64,000 nucleotides of DNA from Polyangiaceae bacterium (GCA_013361525.1 JABFXY010000085.1:47878-111877), one strand, 5' to 3'; counted from the stretch's first letter, positions 55,204-63,651 are shown. Numbers and translations are program-made. The notes: generated from the letters alone by a model not told the origin.

Positions 55204-55277
55204 TGGTTCCCGCGCGTGGATTCGAACCACGATTCGAGGATTCAAAGTCCTCTGTCCTGCCTTTAGACGACGCGGGA
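55204..55277 (-). tRNA. tRNA-Gln (anticodon UUG)
   Basis: On the minus strand the 74-base sequence begins with acceptor arm TCCCGCG and ends CGCGGGA-A-CCA; CCA is encoded. The D arm is GTCTAAAGGCAGGAC. The anticodon stem-loop GAGGA-CTTTGAA-TCCTC gives anticodon TTG, reading CAA glutamine codons. The T arm (GTGGTTCGAATCCAC) is canonical. All four stems close. It lies between the lower-GC gene and the GYF-like gene. Confidence 0.95.
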
Positions 55278-55360
55278 GAGACCGGGCCGAAGTAGTCGAG
55301 GGCCGAACGGGTTGCAACCGGTGTGCGCCGGTCGGGCGCGACCCGGCATCCGACGCGCGG

Positions 55361-56488
55361 CTACTTCGACTTCTGACGTGTGCGGTGCTGGCCCCGGCTC
55401 GTCGGTGACCACGACTTCTTGCGGCCGTTCGAGATCTTCGGCTGGGCCTTCGCCGACGTCGCCTTTGCCTTCGGGGTGGCGCTGCTCGAAGGCGCGAGCG
55501 CAGCATCGGCATCCTTCGCGGGCGAAGCAGCGGTGCTGGTAGCCTCGGGGGATTTCTCGGAAGGCGATTTCTCGGCGGGCGCCTCCGCGACCGGTGCAGC
55601 CGGCTCCAGCTGCGTCGCTTCGGGCGCCGGAGCGTGCGCTTTCGCGCCGGGCACCTCGAGCGCTCCGTTCGACAGCGATTGCGAGAGCGCCGCGGACGTC
55701 ACGTCGACATTTTCGCCCGCGGCACGAAGCGCCACGTCGTTCGCGGCGGACGCTGCGACCGAAAAGCCGACCGCAAACGCTGCTACCGCAGCGAACGCAG
55801 CGACGACGGTGCGACGAATCCGAGGCGTGTACCGCCGCGATTCGATCGGAATCACCATCCTCGGCGCAGGCATGCTCGCAGCTTGCGCGGCTGCTTCCGG
55901 ATCGCGTCGCAAGGCCGCCGGCAGATCGGGATGATCCAGCGCGGAGGTCGCGAGCGGCGGAACGCTGTTCGGCGTGAGCGCCGAAGCCTCGTCGGTGCGC
56001 GGTGCGTCCGCGACCGTCTCGGCCGGCGTCTCCGCAGCCAATTCGGCCGACGTTTCCGCAGGGGTTTCTGCCGAGGCTGTTGGAGAGCTCTCTGCGGCGG
56101 TCTCTGCCGGCTCGGCCGCACCGAAGCTCGGCGGGCTCAGCGTGTAGTCGAGCGTCGTGCGCTCCGCGCGGCCCGCTCCTGCGAGCGAGGGCGAAACGTT
56201 GAGCGCGCAGCGGAGCTCCGGCACATCGCAAGCGCGCGTCCAAGCCTCGCGGCCGAGCCTCCAGACGCGCACGTCGGGCTGCAGTTGGCCGACGTTCAGC
56301 GCGTACCAGAGGTCGAACGTGCTGTACGCGCGCATCTCTACGCCTACGCCTGCGTCGACCGCCCACGTGAGACGAGGCTCGTCGAGCGCGTGCTCGAAGT
56401 CGCTCAGTGCCGAGCCGTCTGCCTCATCCGACCGTGCGACGGTCGGCAAAGAAGAGCGGCCCGGGCAGCCCCTTTCTGCCTCGTCCAT
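55361..56488 (-). CDS. GYF-like membrane protein with low-complexity tails
   Basis: A protein of 375 residues. Residues 45-95 resemble a GYF_2 domain (MRAYSTFDLWYALNVGQLQPDVRVWRLGREAWTRACDVPEL). A Glu/Thr/Ala-rich spacer with ETPAETSAELAAETPAE repeats precedes one transmembrane helix at about 225-250 (TVVAAFAAVAAFAVGFSVAASA). The extracytoplasmic tail is Ala/Pro/Lys-rich with KSPSEKSPE, ending basic. The topology parallels the zinc-ribbon/GYF protein at 33414-35153 but without zinc ribbon or AgmX tail. Function unknown. Confidence 0.75.
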   Translation of the reverse strand: MDEAERGCPGRSSLPTVARSDEADGSALSDFEHALDEPRLTWAVDAGVGVEMRAYSTFDLWYALNVGQLQPDVRVWRLGREAWTRACDVPELRCALNVSPSLAGAGRAERTTLDYTLSPPSFGAAEPAETAAESSPTASAETPAETSAELAAETPAETVADAPRTDEASALTPNSVPPLATSALDHPDLPAALRRDPEAAAQAASMPAPRMVIPIESRRYTPRIRRTVVAAFAAVAAFAVGFSVAASAANDVALRAAGENVDVTSAALSQSLSNGALEVPGAKAHAPAPEATQLEPAAPVAEAPAEKSPSEKSPEATSTAASPAKDADAALAPSSSATPKAKATSAKAQPKISNGRKKSWSPTSRGQHRTRQKSK

Positions 56489-56726
56489 GACCCGTTCCGC
56501 TATCGGACTCGGCGGGTGGGGGCCAACTCTTGGGACGTCATTCGGTCGCAGGATGTAGGGGCGGGGTGAGGGCTATTTGCCGCGAAATAGAGGGAAATGC
56601 CGCGTTCGGAAGGGGGTGGGAACGGGGTGGAGCGCCGGTCGGAGCCGGGTGGTGCGTCGGTCGGAGCGGGCGGCGCGCGGGGTGGAGGGCGGCGCGGGGG
56701 GCGGGTCGGCGGCGGGGGTCGGCGGC

Positions 56727-56781
56727 CATCCGCGGCGAATGCATCGAGGCGTCGCATCCGAGCGGGATGGGTGGGACCCAT
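56727..56781. repeat. 55-bp direct repeat, copy 1
   Basis: It matches 56800-56854 at 45 of 55 positions without gaps, separated by 18 bases. Each copy begins CATCCGC and ends in a small palindrome-like ATGGG...CCCAT. The divergence suggests an old duplication or two members of a dispersed family. Confidence 0.75.
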
Positions 56782-56799
56782 TGGGGGACCAGCCCAGGG

Positions 56800-56854
56800 C
56801 ATCCGCCGCGAACGCAACGAGGTGTCGCGTCCAAGCGCGATGGGGAGGGCCCAT
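56800..56854. repeat. 55-bp direct repeat, copy 2
   Basis: The second copy of the repeat at 56727-56781, with ten substitutions. It ends in the ATGGG...CCCAT palindrome-like sequence. Confidence 0.75.
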
Positions 56855-56938
56855 CGAGCCCGATTGAAACCTCTCGTTTCACTCGGCGCATCGGCGGCAG
56901 CGCGTCCACGCGTCGGCGGCGCCGCCACGGGGCCGGCA

Positions 56939-56995
56939 CCACGAGCTGGATGCCACGAGCTCGCTGCCACGAGCCCGCTGCCCACGAGCCCCGCG
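56939..56995. repeat. Tandem array of a 14-15-bp unit
   Basis: Four consecutive units each begin CCACGAGC, at 56939, 56953, 56967 and 56982, of length 14, 14, 15 and 14. The array is 17 bases upstream of the first 47-bp hairpin element. It may be a variable-number tandem repeat. Confidence 0.75.
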
Positions 56996-57011
56996 CCCGC
57001 CGCATCCGGCG

Positions 57012-57058
57012 CGATCCGAAGTGCCCTGGTTCAGACTCAACGCCGCGACTTCGGATCG
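57012..57058. repeat. 47-bp hairpin element, copy 1
   Basis: A perfect 11-bp terminal inverted repeat CGATCCGAAGT / ACTTCGGATCG encloses a 25-base core. The second copy at 57128-57174 is identical except for one core base (C in this copy, G in the other). The structure resembles a REP/BIME-type or small MITE-like dispersed element. Confidence 0.85.
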
Positions 57059-57127
57059 TGCTCGCCGCGGATTCGATGCGTCGGCGCTCATCCCAGGCGC
57101 ACAAAACGCGATAAACGCCGCAATTCT

Positions 57128-57174
57128 CGATCCGAAGTGCCGTGGTTCAGACTCAACGCCGCGACTTCGGATCG
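57128..57174. repeat. 47-bp hairpin element, copy 2
   Basis: The same orientation as copy 1 and 116 bases downstream, start to start. Both inverted arms are intact. The near-identity of the loop, not just of the arms, suggests recent copying or selection on the whole unit. Confidence 0.85.
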
Positions 57175-57312
57175 GCCGTCGAGCCGTCGCCGAGCCTTTG
57201 CCATCGAGCATCGATCGGTCACGCATCGCGCGCGCTCACGGCGCGCGTCGCGTCGCCGCCGACTTGTCCGCCGTCCCTTGAACGTCCCCGGAACCTCAAT
57301 AGCCTCGACCCT

Positions 57313-58452
57313 ATGAAACCTACTTCTCTCCTTATCTTCGCGATGCTCACGGCGGCTGCTTGCGGCGACGACTCCTCGACAGGCGGCGGTGGAAGCGGCG
57401 GAACACCTGCGACGGGCGGTTCCCCCAATGGCGGCGCGCCCGAAGGTGCCGGCCCTCAAGGCGGCGATCCCCACGGTGGCAACGGCGGCGCGCCGATCGG
57501 CGGCGAAGGTGGAGCCGGCGGCGGCGAGGGCGGCGCGCCTCCCATCGAATGCATCGAGCCCGATGGTGCAGTGCTCGCGGTGCGTGAGTGGTTCGTCGGC
57601 GACACCTCCTTCGCCGGCGCGGAATCGCCGACAGCGTGGAGGACGTTCGGTCGCAACATCGACGGCCTCACGACGACCAACGACTTCAGCGGCCATTGCG
57701 CGCCGAACACCGGCGCCGCGCCGAACAACGCGTTCCCCGACGGGGACGACGGCATCGATAACGCGTTCGGCAGGAGCATCATCCCGATCGTGAAAACGGC
57801 CTTCCAAGGGAGCCCGAGCCAATCCGCGACCGACTCCATCGAAGCCGGCGAAGGCACGCTGCTGTTCGATCTCGTCGCGCTCTCGCTCCCTGACCAATCA
57901 CCCGTCGTGACGCGTCTCTACGGCGGCGGTTCGCTCCCTGCTCCCCCTGCGCTCGACGGCACCGATTGCTGGCCGGTTACACCGGCGTCGCTCACGAACC
58001 CCGCCGACATCACGACCGCGGCCGTCACGTTCCCCGAGTCTTCCGTCGTCGCGAATCTCTTCACGAGCGGTGATCCGGTCGACGTCGACGTGGTGCTCTC
58101 GGTCGGCGGCTACAACCTCGCGCTCACGGTTCACCAAGCGGTCGTGACGATGGTCCTCGACGACGATCACCTCGGCGCAACCCAAGGCATGATTTCGGGC
58201 GTCCTCGACACCGAAGAGTTCATCGCGACCATCCACGACCTCCTCGGCGCCGTCGACCCGTCGCTCTGCGAAGGGGCGGCCTCACAAGGCATCGAGAACC
58301 AGATCCGACAAGCGTCCGACATCCTGGCCGACGGAACGCAGGCGCCCAACGTCACGTGCAGCGGCATCAGCGTCGGTATCGGCTTCACGGCCGAAAGCGT
58401 CAGCCTCGGCGGCGTCGGCCTGGATCTGCCGCTCGCGGACACCTGCCCGTAG
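57313..58452 (+). CDS. Gly-linker lipoprotein of unknown function
   Basis: A protein of 379 residues. The lipoprotein signal ends LTAAAC, followed by GDDSSTGGGG and a long Gly/Ala/Pro linker. The C-terminal domain of about 290 residues is beta-rich with few cysteines (SLCEG, VTCSG, DTCP) and segments such as GTLLFDLVALSLPDQSPVV and VDVDVVLSVGGYNLALTVHQAVV. No domain is recognised. It is exported and probably surface-associated. The repeat-rich region lies immediately upstream and holds its promoter. Confidence 0.8.
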   Translation: MKPTSLLIFAMLTAAACGDDSSTGGGGSGGTPATGGSPNGGAPEGAGPQGGDPHGGNGGAPIGGEGGAGGGEGGAPPIECIEPDGAVLAVREWFVGDTSFAGAESPTAWRTFGRNIDGLTTTNDFSGHCAPNTGAAPNNAFPDGDDGIDNAFGRSIIPIVKTAFQGSPSQSATDSIEAGEGTLLFDLVALSLPDQSPVVTRLYGGGSLPAPPALDGTDCWPVTPASLTNPADITTAAVTFPESSVVANLFTSGDPVDVDVVLSVGGYNLALTVHQAVVTMVLDDDHLGATQGMISGVLDTEEFIATIHDLLGAVDPSLCEGAASQGIENQIRQASDILADGTQAPNVTCSGISVGIGFTAESVSLGGVGLDLPLADTCP

Positions 58453-58482
58453 CTCTACGCGGAACACATCGTGCGCGGTCCA

Positions 58483-58512
58483 CGCACGGCTTGGAGTCTG
58501 CTAAGCCGTGCG
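58483..58512 (+). promoter_or_regulatory. Perfect hairpin enclosing a GTG start codon
   Basis: CGCACGGCTT (58483-58492) and AAGCCGTGCG (58503-58512) form a perfect 10-bp stem with loop GGAGTCTGCT. The loop offers the GGAG ribosome-binding sequence, while the right arm contains the GTG at 58508-58510. It may control translation of the downstream lipoprotein, or terminate the gene ending at 58452. Confidence 0.6.
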
Positions 58513-59746
58513 CGTCATGCGGCACTCTCTTCATTTCGCTCTGTTCGTCCCCGCGATCGCTGTTGCCTGCTCGAGCACCCCCGCGCCCGAGCCGACGCCC
58601 CCGCCCAAAGCGACGGCGGCGCCGCCCACCGTCGACACGGCGGCAATGGAGACGGCGACGCCCGCGACGGCCTCCCCCACCGCCGCGCCGGCGCCGACGC
58701 AAATCGCCAACGTCGAGCCGGTCACCGACGGCTCGCAGAACGGCGCCTGTCCCGCCGATATGGTGCTCGTCGAAGGCGACTACTGCACCGAAATCGAAGA
58801 GCACAAATGCAAAAAGGAATGGTGGGCAGAATCCAACAAGAAGCGCGTCTGCGAAGAGTTCGAGAGCACCAAACCGAAGTGCACCGGCAAGATCGTCAAG
58901 AAGCGCTATTGCATCGATAAATTCGAGTGGCCCAACCAAAAGGGTGTGCGGCCCGAAGTGATGAATCGCTTTCACCAGGCGCAGGTGAAGTGCGCCGCGG
59001 TCGGTAAGCGCATGTGCCAAGAGGCGGAATGGAATTTCGCCTGTGAAGGGCCCGATATGAAGCCCTTCCCTTATGGGTACAAGCGCGACCCGTACAAGTG
59101 CAATGGCGACCACCTCTGGGACGACCCGGACATGAAGAAGGTGGAGAAGCGCGACCCGACCGAGCTCGCGCGCCTTTGGAAGGGTGTCCCGAGCGGCTCT
59201 CAGCCCGATTGCGTCAGCGACTTCGGCGTCTGGGACATGCCCGCCAATGCGGACGAGGTCGTCGCCAGCGACCAAGGCAAGAACTCGCGCCGCGGCGAAT
59301 TCGACAGCGTCCATACCGGCGGCCCCTGGTACAGCGGCGTCCGCAATCAATGCCGCCCGAAGGTCTACACCCACGGCGAGGACTTTTATTACTACTTCCT
59401 CAGCTTCCGCTGCTGCGCGGAGCCCGACGGCAAAGCGACCGACCCGCGAACCGCCCGCCAAATCAGCGACGGTTGGAAAATGGATAAGGTCGAGAAGCTC
59501 GCCCAATTCACCGTCGCGGAGATGAAGGACAAGCTCGCATTGAAGAAGCAGGGCAAATGCGATTGCAAAGCGACCGACATTCTTTGCAAAACCATGTGCG
59601 GCACCCTGCTCGGCCCCGACGCGAAAGACGCGACCGCCGATTCTCCGCGCGCTCGTTATGCCGGTAAAAAGCTGAAGGGCGACGTCCCCAGCGCGACGGT
59701 CGAAGGCGAAACGAAGCCCAAGAAAAAGAAGAAGAAGAAGGACTGA
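58508..59746 (+). CDS. Lipoprotein with SUMF1/formylglycine-generating-enzyme-like domain
   Basis: A protein of 412 residues. The lipoprotein signal ends IAVAC. A Pro/Thr/Ala spacer follows, then a SUMF1-like fold (DMVLVEGDYCTEIEEHKCKKEWW...RYCIDKFEWPNQ...VMNRFHQAQVKCAAVGKRMCQEAEWNFACEGPD...PYGY...). The C-terminal landmark FLSFRCCAEP matches the usual GFRC end. About 20 cysteines suggest disulfides. True sulfatase activators have a copper-binding cysteine pair, which cannot be placed here with certainty; many exported relatives are non-catalytic. ATG 58517 is an alternative start. A lysine run (KPKKKKKKKD) ends the chain. Confidence 0.82.
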   Translation: MRVMRHSLHFALFVPAIAVACSSTPAPEPTPPPKATAAPPTVDTAAMETATPATASPTAAPAPTQIANVEPVTDGSQNGACPADMVLVEGDYCTEIEEHKCKKEWWAESNKKRVCEEFESTKPKCTGKIVKKRYCIDKFEWPNQKGVRPEVMNRFHQAQVKCAAVGKRMCQEAEWNFACEGPDMKPFPYGYKRDPYKCNGDHLWDDPDMKKVEKRDPTELARLWKGVPSGSQPDCVSDFGVWDMPANADEVVASDQGKNSRRGEFDSVHTGGPWYSGVRNQCRPKVYTHGEDFYYYFLSFRCCAEPDGKATDPRTARQISDGWKMDKVEKLAQFTVAEMKDKLALKKQGKCDCKATDILCKTMCGTLLGPDAKDATADSPRARYAGKKLKGDVPSATVEGETKPKKKKKKKD

Positions 59747-59752
59747 CATCGG

Positions 59753-59770
59753 GGGCGGAACAATCCGCCC
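59753..59770 (+). terminator. Hairpin after the SUMF1-like gene
   Basis: GGGCGGA (59753-59759) and TCCGCCC (59764-59770) form a 7-bp stem around ACAA, starting 7 bases after the stop codon. No T-run follows. Probable transcription end. Confidence 0.55.
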
Positions 59771-59909
59771 GCCCTACACGGGCCCCACCATTACCGGTCG
59801 GACGTCTCTCATCCTCCTGACCCTTTGCGTCGGAAAAATTCCGGCAGCAATTCGTCTGCGTCATCTGCGATCGCGGTTGCAGCGCGCTCGCATTCGATGA
59901 AGATCGCAG

Positions 59910-59931
59910 TTCTCCTAGGAGGAACTTTTTT
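59910..59931 (+). promoter_or_regulatory. RBS-containing palindrome followed by a T7 run
   Basis: AGGAGG (59917-59922) sits nine bases before ATG 59932. The surrounding GTTCTCCTAGGAGGAAC is nearly self-complementary and is directly followed by seven T residues. The arrangement has the form of an intrinsic terminator overlapping the ribosome-binding site, so attenuation is possible; a simple strong RBS is the conservative reading. Confidence 0.55.
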
Positions 59932-62900
59932 ATGCGCAGAATGATGATCCCTGCACTTGTTGCAGGGCTCCTCCTCGCAGCTTGCGGTGACGACACGTCG
60001 ACCGGCGGCGGGGGCAATAATGGCGGCGGCGGCAACAACGGCGGCGGCCAACCCCAGGGTGGCGGCGGCGGTCAAACCGAGGGTGGCGGCGGCCAGACCG
60101 ACGGTGGTGGCGGTCAGACCAACGGCGGCGGTGGTCAGGGCGGCGGGGAAAGCGTCTGCGGCGACGAAGCCATTACGGGCGACGAGGCTTGCGACGACGG
60201 CAATACGGACGCGGCCGACGGCTGCGACGACAACTGCCAGGTCGAGGCCGGTTGGCAATGCGACGGTGAGCCCAGCGTTTGCGTCGAGCAATGCGGCGAC
60301 GGGATCCTCGTCGGCGTCGAAGAATGCGACGACGGCAACACCGATAGCGACGACGGCTGCGACTCGACCTGCGCCGAAGAGGTCGGATGGATCTGCGACG
60401 GCGAGCCCAGCGTCTGCATGACGAACTGCGGCGATGGCATCCTCGCCGGGACCGAAGCATGTGACGACGGCAACGTCGCGAACGTCGATGGCTGCACCTC
60501 GATGTGCGGCATCGAGTCCGGATGGGATTGCACCGGCGAACCGAGCAGCTGCACCGCCGATTGCGGTGACGGGCTGGTCGCCGCGGGCGCCGAGACCTGC
60601 GACGACGGCAACACCGATAACGCCGACGGCTGCGACGACCTCTGCGCGGTCGAAACCGGCTGGAGCTGCAGCATGGAGCCGAGCGTCTGCTCGCCTGGCT
60701 GCGGCGATGGGATCATCGTCGGGACCGAAGCCTGCGACGACGGCAACATGACCGACGGCGACGGCTGCAATGCGGCTTGCGCGGTCGAGTCCGGCTGGGA
60801 TTGCGCCGGCGCGCCGAGCGAATGCGATCGCATTGGTACCTGCGCGGACCCGATCGTGGTCACCGGCAGCGGCTTCACCTGGCAAGCCTCTCCCAACCTC
60901 GACGCCTACGTCGACGACCTCGATTTCGAGAATGCGTCGTGCGCCGCCGACACCTCGGCTGCGTCCGGCAAGCCCGACGTCGTCTTCAGCGTCGACCTCA
61001 GCGCGGGTGACAAGCTCCACGTCGCCGAGAGCGGCGCCGCCGACGTTCTGATGCACGCCATCACGGGCGCCTGCGATAGCGCGACCCCGTGCGCGGCCTC
61101 GTTCGACGGCGTGGGCTCGGCCGAGATCAACCCGGGCCTCGTCTACAATGCCGCGACCGATCAGACGATCTTCGTGGTCGTCGACACCTACGGCACGTCG
61201 GATCCGACGGACAACGTCGACGTGCTCTTCGAAATCATTCCGTGCGGCGACGGCGTCATGGGCCTGGGCGAGACGTGCGACGACGGAAACCACACCGCGG
61301 GTGACGGCTGCTCCGCGACCTGCACCATCGAGTCGGGCTACCTCTGCTCCGGCACGCCTTCGGTCTGCACGCCGCAGCCCGGCGCGAGCTGCTTGAGCCC
61401 GATTGTCGCGACGGATGGATTCACCTTCCAGAGCACGAACATTGGCCAATACGGCAATGACGTCGCCTTCCCCGACGCGAGTTGCGAGAACACCAACTCC
61501 GCGCCGCCGGTTGCGCCGGATCTGGTTTTCCAAATCGCGCTCAACGCCGGCCAGCGTCTCAATGTGACGGACAGCGGGTCGCTGGACACCATCATGCACG
61601 TCACCTCGACGTGCGGTGGAAGCCAGGCCTGCGCAGCGACGTGGGACGATCCCGATGGAACGGGCTTCTCTTACCTCGCCCCCGCCGCCGGTAACTACTT
61701 CGTCTATGTCGAGAGTTATCAGAACTCGCCGAGCGCGTCCGACGCGGTGAATCTCACGTTCAACGTCGCGACGTGCGGAGACGGCGTCATCGAGTTTGGT
61801 GAGCCCTGCGATGATGCGAACGGGAACTCCGGTGATGGTTGCAGCGCAACCTGCACCATCGAACCGGGATACACCTGCAGTGGCACCCCGTCGGTTTGCA
61901 GCAACTTGCCGCCGGCCAACTGCACCACGCCGCTCGAGATCTCCGGCAATCCCTTCACCTACACGCAGCCCTCCATCACGGGCTTCGGCAACAACGACGA
62001 CTACAACCCGCCCGCCAGCTGCGTCGACGCAGCCGCCGGTGCCGGCAACGACGTCGTTTTCCACGCGACGCTGGTTGCGGGCGAGACGATTCGGGCGACG
62101 GAGACGAATTCGTCTTTCGACGCGAACATCCACATTCTCACGCAGGCGTGCGCCGGCGGGACGGCCTGCGCGGCCAGCACCACGACGGATGCAACTGGCG
62201 CGATCTACACCTCGGCGACGGGCGGAGACGTCTGGGTCGTCCTAGAGAACGCCGCCACGGGCAGCACCGGCACATTCAACGTCGTTGTCGACCGCTTCAT
62301 GTGCGGCAATGGTGTCATCGATCCGGGTCAGACCTGCGACGACGGCAACCTCAACAATGGCGATGGCTGCTCGTCGACGTGCGCCCTCGAGCCGAACTAC
62401 ACCTGCAGCGGTGCGCCGTCGGTCTGCACGCCACTTCCCGCCGCCAGCTGCGCCAGCCCGATCGTCGTCACCGGAAACGCCTTCCAGTATTCCGGGACCA
62501 ACATTGCCGCCTATGGCGACAATGAGAACTACAACGCCGGCACGCTATGCTCCGACGCGAGCGCGAGCGCGCCGAGCGGTTACGACATGGTCTTCCGTGC
62601 CGACATGGTCACGGGCCAGACGGTCAAGGTGCGTCAGATCGGCGGACTGGACGGCCTCATCCACATCCTGACTGCCGGCCAGTGCGGCGGTGGTACGAAC
62701 TGCGTCGCAAGCACGGATTCGGGCGAAGCCACGGGAATCACCTACACGGCACTTGCCGACGGTCCGGTCTACATCGTGGTCGAGAGCTGGGGCAATCCTT
62801 CGGCCTCCACGACGTTCGATGTCCGCATCGACCGTTACCAGTGCGGTAACGGCGTCATCGAGGCGGCCGAAACGTGCGACGACGGCAACACGAACGCAGG

Positions 62901-63468
62901 CGACGGCTGCTCGGCGACCTGCACGCTGCAGACGGGTTTTGCGTGCGACGCCGGCTCTCCGTCGGTTTGCTACGACGTGTCCGCCTGCGGAACGAACACC
63001 GCCTGCTACCTCGGCCCCTGCACGGGAACCGTCGTCACGGGTTCGGCGACCGGCTTGCCCGCCAACATTCCGGACAACCTGCCTGCCGGCGGCGTGAACC
63101 TCACGGTTCCGATTGCGGCAACGGGAACCATTCAAAAGATGGTCGTGCGATTTGGCGCAACGCACACGTGGGATTCGGACATCGACATGTTCCTGACCGG
63201 TCCGGCCGGTGGGACGGAGCTCGACGTCTGCACGGATAACGGCAGCACGGCCGACAACTTCGTGAACACGTTCATCCGCGATGGCGTCTCGGCGGCGCTT
63301 TCAACCGGCACCGCTCCGTTCACCGGTGTATACAGGCCCGACGCAGCGTTCAGCGCGTTCACCGGGCAGTCGGTGACGGGCAACTGGGTGTTCCGCGTTG
63401 CGGACGACGGAAGCGGTGACACCGGAGCGGTAAACACCCTCGACATGGCATTCTGCGTGACGCCGTAA
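59932..63468 (+). CDS. Large lipoprotein with nine DUF4215 cysteine-rich repeats and a P domain
   Basis: A protein of 1178 residues. The lipoprotein signal ends LLLAAC, followed by GDDTSTGGGG. Next is a Gly/Gln linker with a 7-residue tandem repeat (GGGQTxG). Five tandem DUF4215/myxococcal disulfide repeats follow (CGDG...CDDGN...GC...C...C). Then four beta-sandwich domains of about 130 residues alternate with four more repeats. The last ~155 residues are a proprotein-convertase-like P domain (ACGTNTACYLGPCTGTVV..., HTWDSDIDMFLTGPAGGTE...NWVFRVADDGSGDTG). Such proteins sit on the myxobacterial surface and bind ligands or calcium. Confidence 0.9.
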   Translation: MRRMMIPALVAGLLLAACGDDTSTGGGGNNGGGGNNGGGQPQGGGGGQTEGGGGQTDGGGGQTNGGGGQGGGESVCGDEAITGDEACDDGNTDAADGCDDNCQVEAGWQCDGEPSVCVEQCGDGILVGVEECDDGNTDSDDGCDSTCAEEVGWICDGEPSVCMTNCGDGILAGTEACDDGNVANVDGCTSMCGIESGWDCTGEPSSCTADCGDGLVAAGAETCDDGNTDNADGCDDLCAVETGWSCSMEPSVCSPGCGDGIIVGTEACDDGNMTDGDGCNAACAVESGWDCAGAPSECDRIGTCADPIVVTGSGFTWQASPNLDAYVDDLDFENASCAADTSAASGKPDVVFSVDLSAGDKLHVAESGAADVLMHAITGACDSATPCAASFDGVGSAEINPGLVYNAATDQTIFVVVDTYGTSDPTDNVDVLFEIIPCGDGVMGLGETCDDGNHTAGDGCSATCTIESGYLCSGTPSVCTPQPGASCLSPIVATDGFTFQSTNIGQYGNDVAFPDASCENTNSAPPVAPDLVFQIALNAGQRLNVTDSGSLDTIMHVTSTCGGSQACAATWDDPDGTGFSYLAPAAGNYFVYVESYQNSPSASDAVNLTFNVATCGDGVIEFGEPCDDANGNSGDGCSATCTIEPGYTCSGTPSVCSNLPPANCTTPLEISGNPFTYTQPSITGFGNNDDYNPPASCVDAAAGAGNDVVFHATLVAGETIRATETNSSFDANIHILTQACAGGTACAASTTTDATGAIYTSATGGDVWVVLENAATGSTGTFNVVVDRFMCGNGVIDPGQTCDDGNLNNGDGCSSTCALEPNYTCSGAPSVCTPLPAASCASPIVVTGNAFQYSGTNIAAYGDNENYNAGTLCSDASASAPSGYDMVFRADMVTGQTVKVRQIGGLDGLIHILTAGQCGGGTNCVASTDSGEATGITYTALADGPVYIVVESWGNPSASTTFDVRIDRYQCGNGVIEAAETCDDGNTNAGDGCSATCTLQTGFACDAGSPSVCYDVSACGTNTACYLGPCTGTVVTGSATGLPANIPDNLPAGGVNLTVPIAATGTIQKMVVRFGATHTWDSDIDMFLTGPAGGTELDVCTDNGSTADNFVNTFIRDGVSAALSTGTAPFTGVYRPDAAFSAFTGQSVTGNWVFRVADDGSGDTGAVNTLDMAFCVTP
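60057..60140 (+). repeat. 21-bp tandem repeat within lipoprotein linker
   Basis: The codons for GGGQT-E/D/N-G repeat three to four times in tandem, directly after the lipobox region of the DUF4215 lipoprotein. The unit can change number by slippage, altering linker length. Confidence 0.7.
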
Positions 63469-63501
63469 AGCGGCGCTCACATCGAATGCGGCACAAGTGA
63501 T

Positions 63502-63526
63502 GCCGCGCGGCCCTCGGGTCGCGCGG
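63502..63526 (+). terminator. Terminator hairpin after the DUF4215 lipoprotein
   Basis: GCCGCGCG and CGCGCGGC form an 8-bp stem, extended by GCC/GGT around a short loop, 34 bases after the stop codon. TTCGCGCATTTC follows. Probable end of transcription. Confidence 0.6.
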
Positions 63527-63651
63527 CTTCGCGCATTTCAGAGCCTCGCGCGGCCGCCCAACCGCAATCGATCGCTCTCGTCGGAATACGCGTCTCTTCT
63601 CGCAAGCTCTCGATGTCGGCGCTCCCGGCAGCTCGCTATCTTCGCGCCCCG

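Larger units (their letters stand above)
56489..57312. other. 824-base non-coding region with repeats
   Basis: No protein frame here is convincing. Several long frames exist in all directions only because the sequence is extremely GC-rich and repetitive (Arg/Pro/Gly-rich conceptual proteins). It contains a 55-bp decayed direct repeat, a 14-15-bp tandem array, and two copies of a 47-bp inverted-repeat element, listed separately. It lies between divergent genes and must also hold their promoters. Confidence 0.8.

Noticed and set aside
53875..55280. Integrated element with tRNA-derived attachment sites flanking the lower-GC gene
   Set aside because: I found no duplicate of the tRNA-Gln 3' end near the gpmI stop and no integrase, so an island boundary cannot be supported.
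57012..57174. CRISPR array
   Set aside because: Only two copies of a 47-bp hairpin unit, 69-base separation and no cas genes; it does not fit a CRISPR.
56530..57316. Overlapping frames in several directions in the repeat region
   Set aside because: All are Arg/Gly/Pro-rich, mutually overlapping and made of the DNA repeats; none has an RBS or recognisable domain.
59809..62133. 774-residue minus-strand frame opposite the DUF4215 lipoprotein
   Set aside because: Its internal repetition only mirrors the CGDG repeats of the plus-strand gene.
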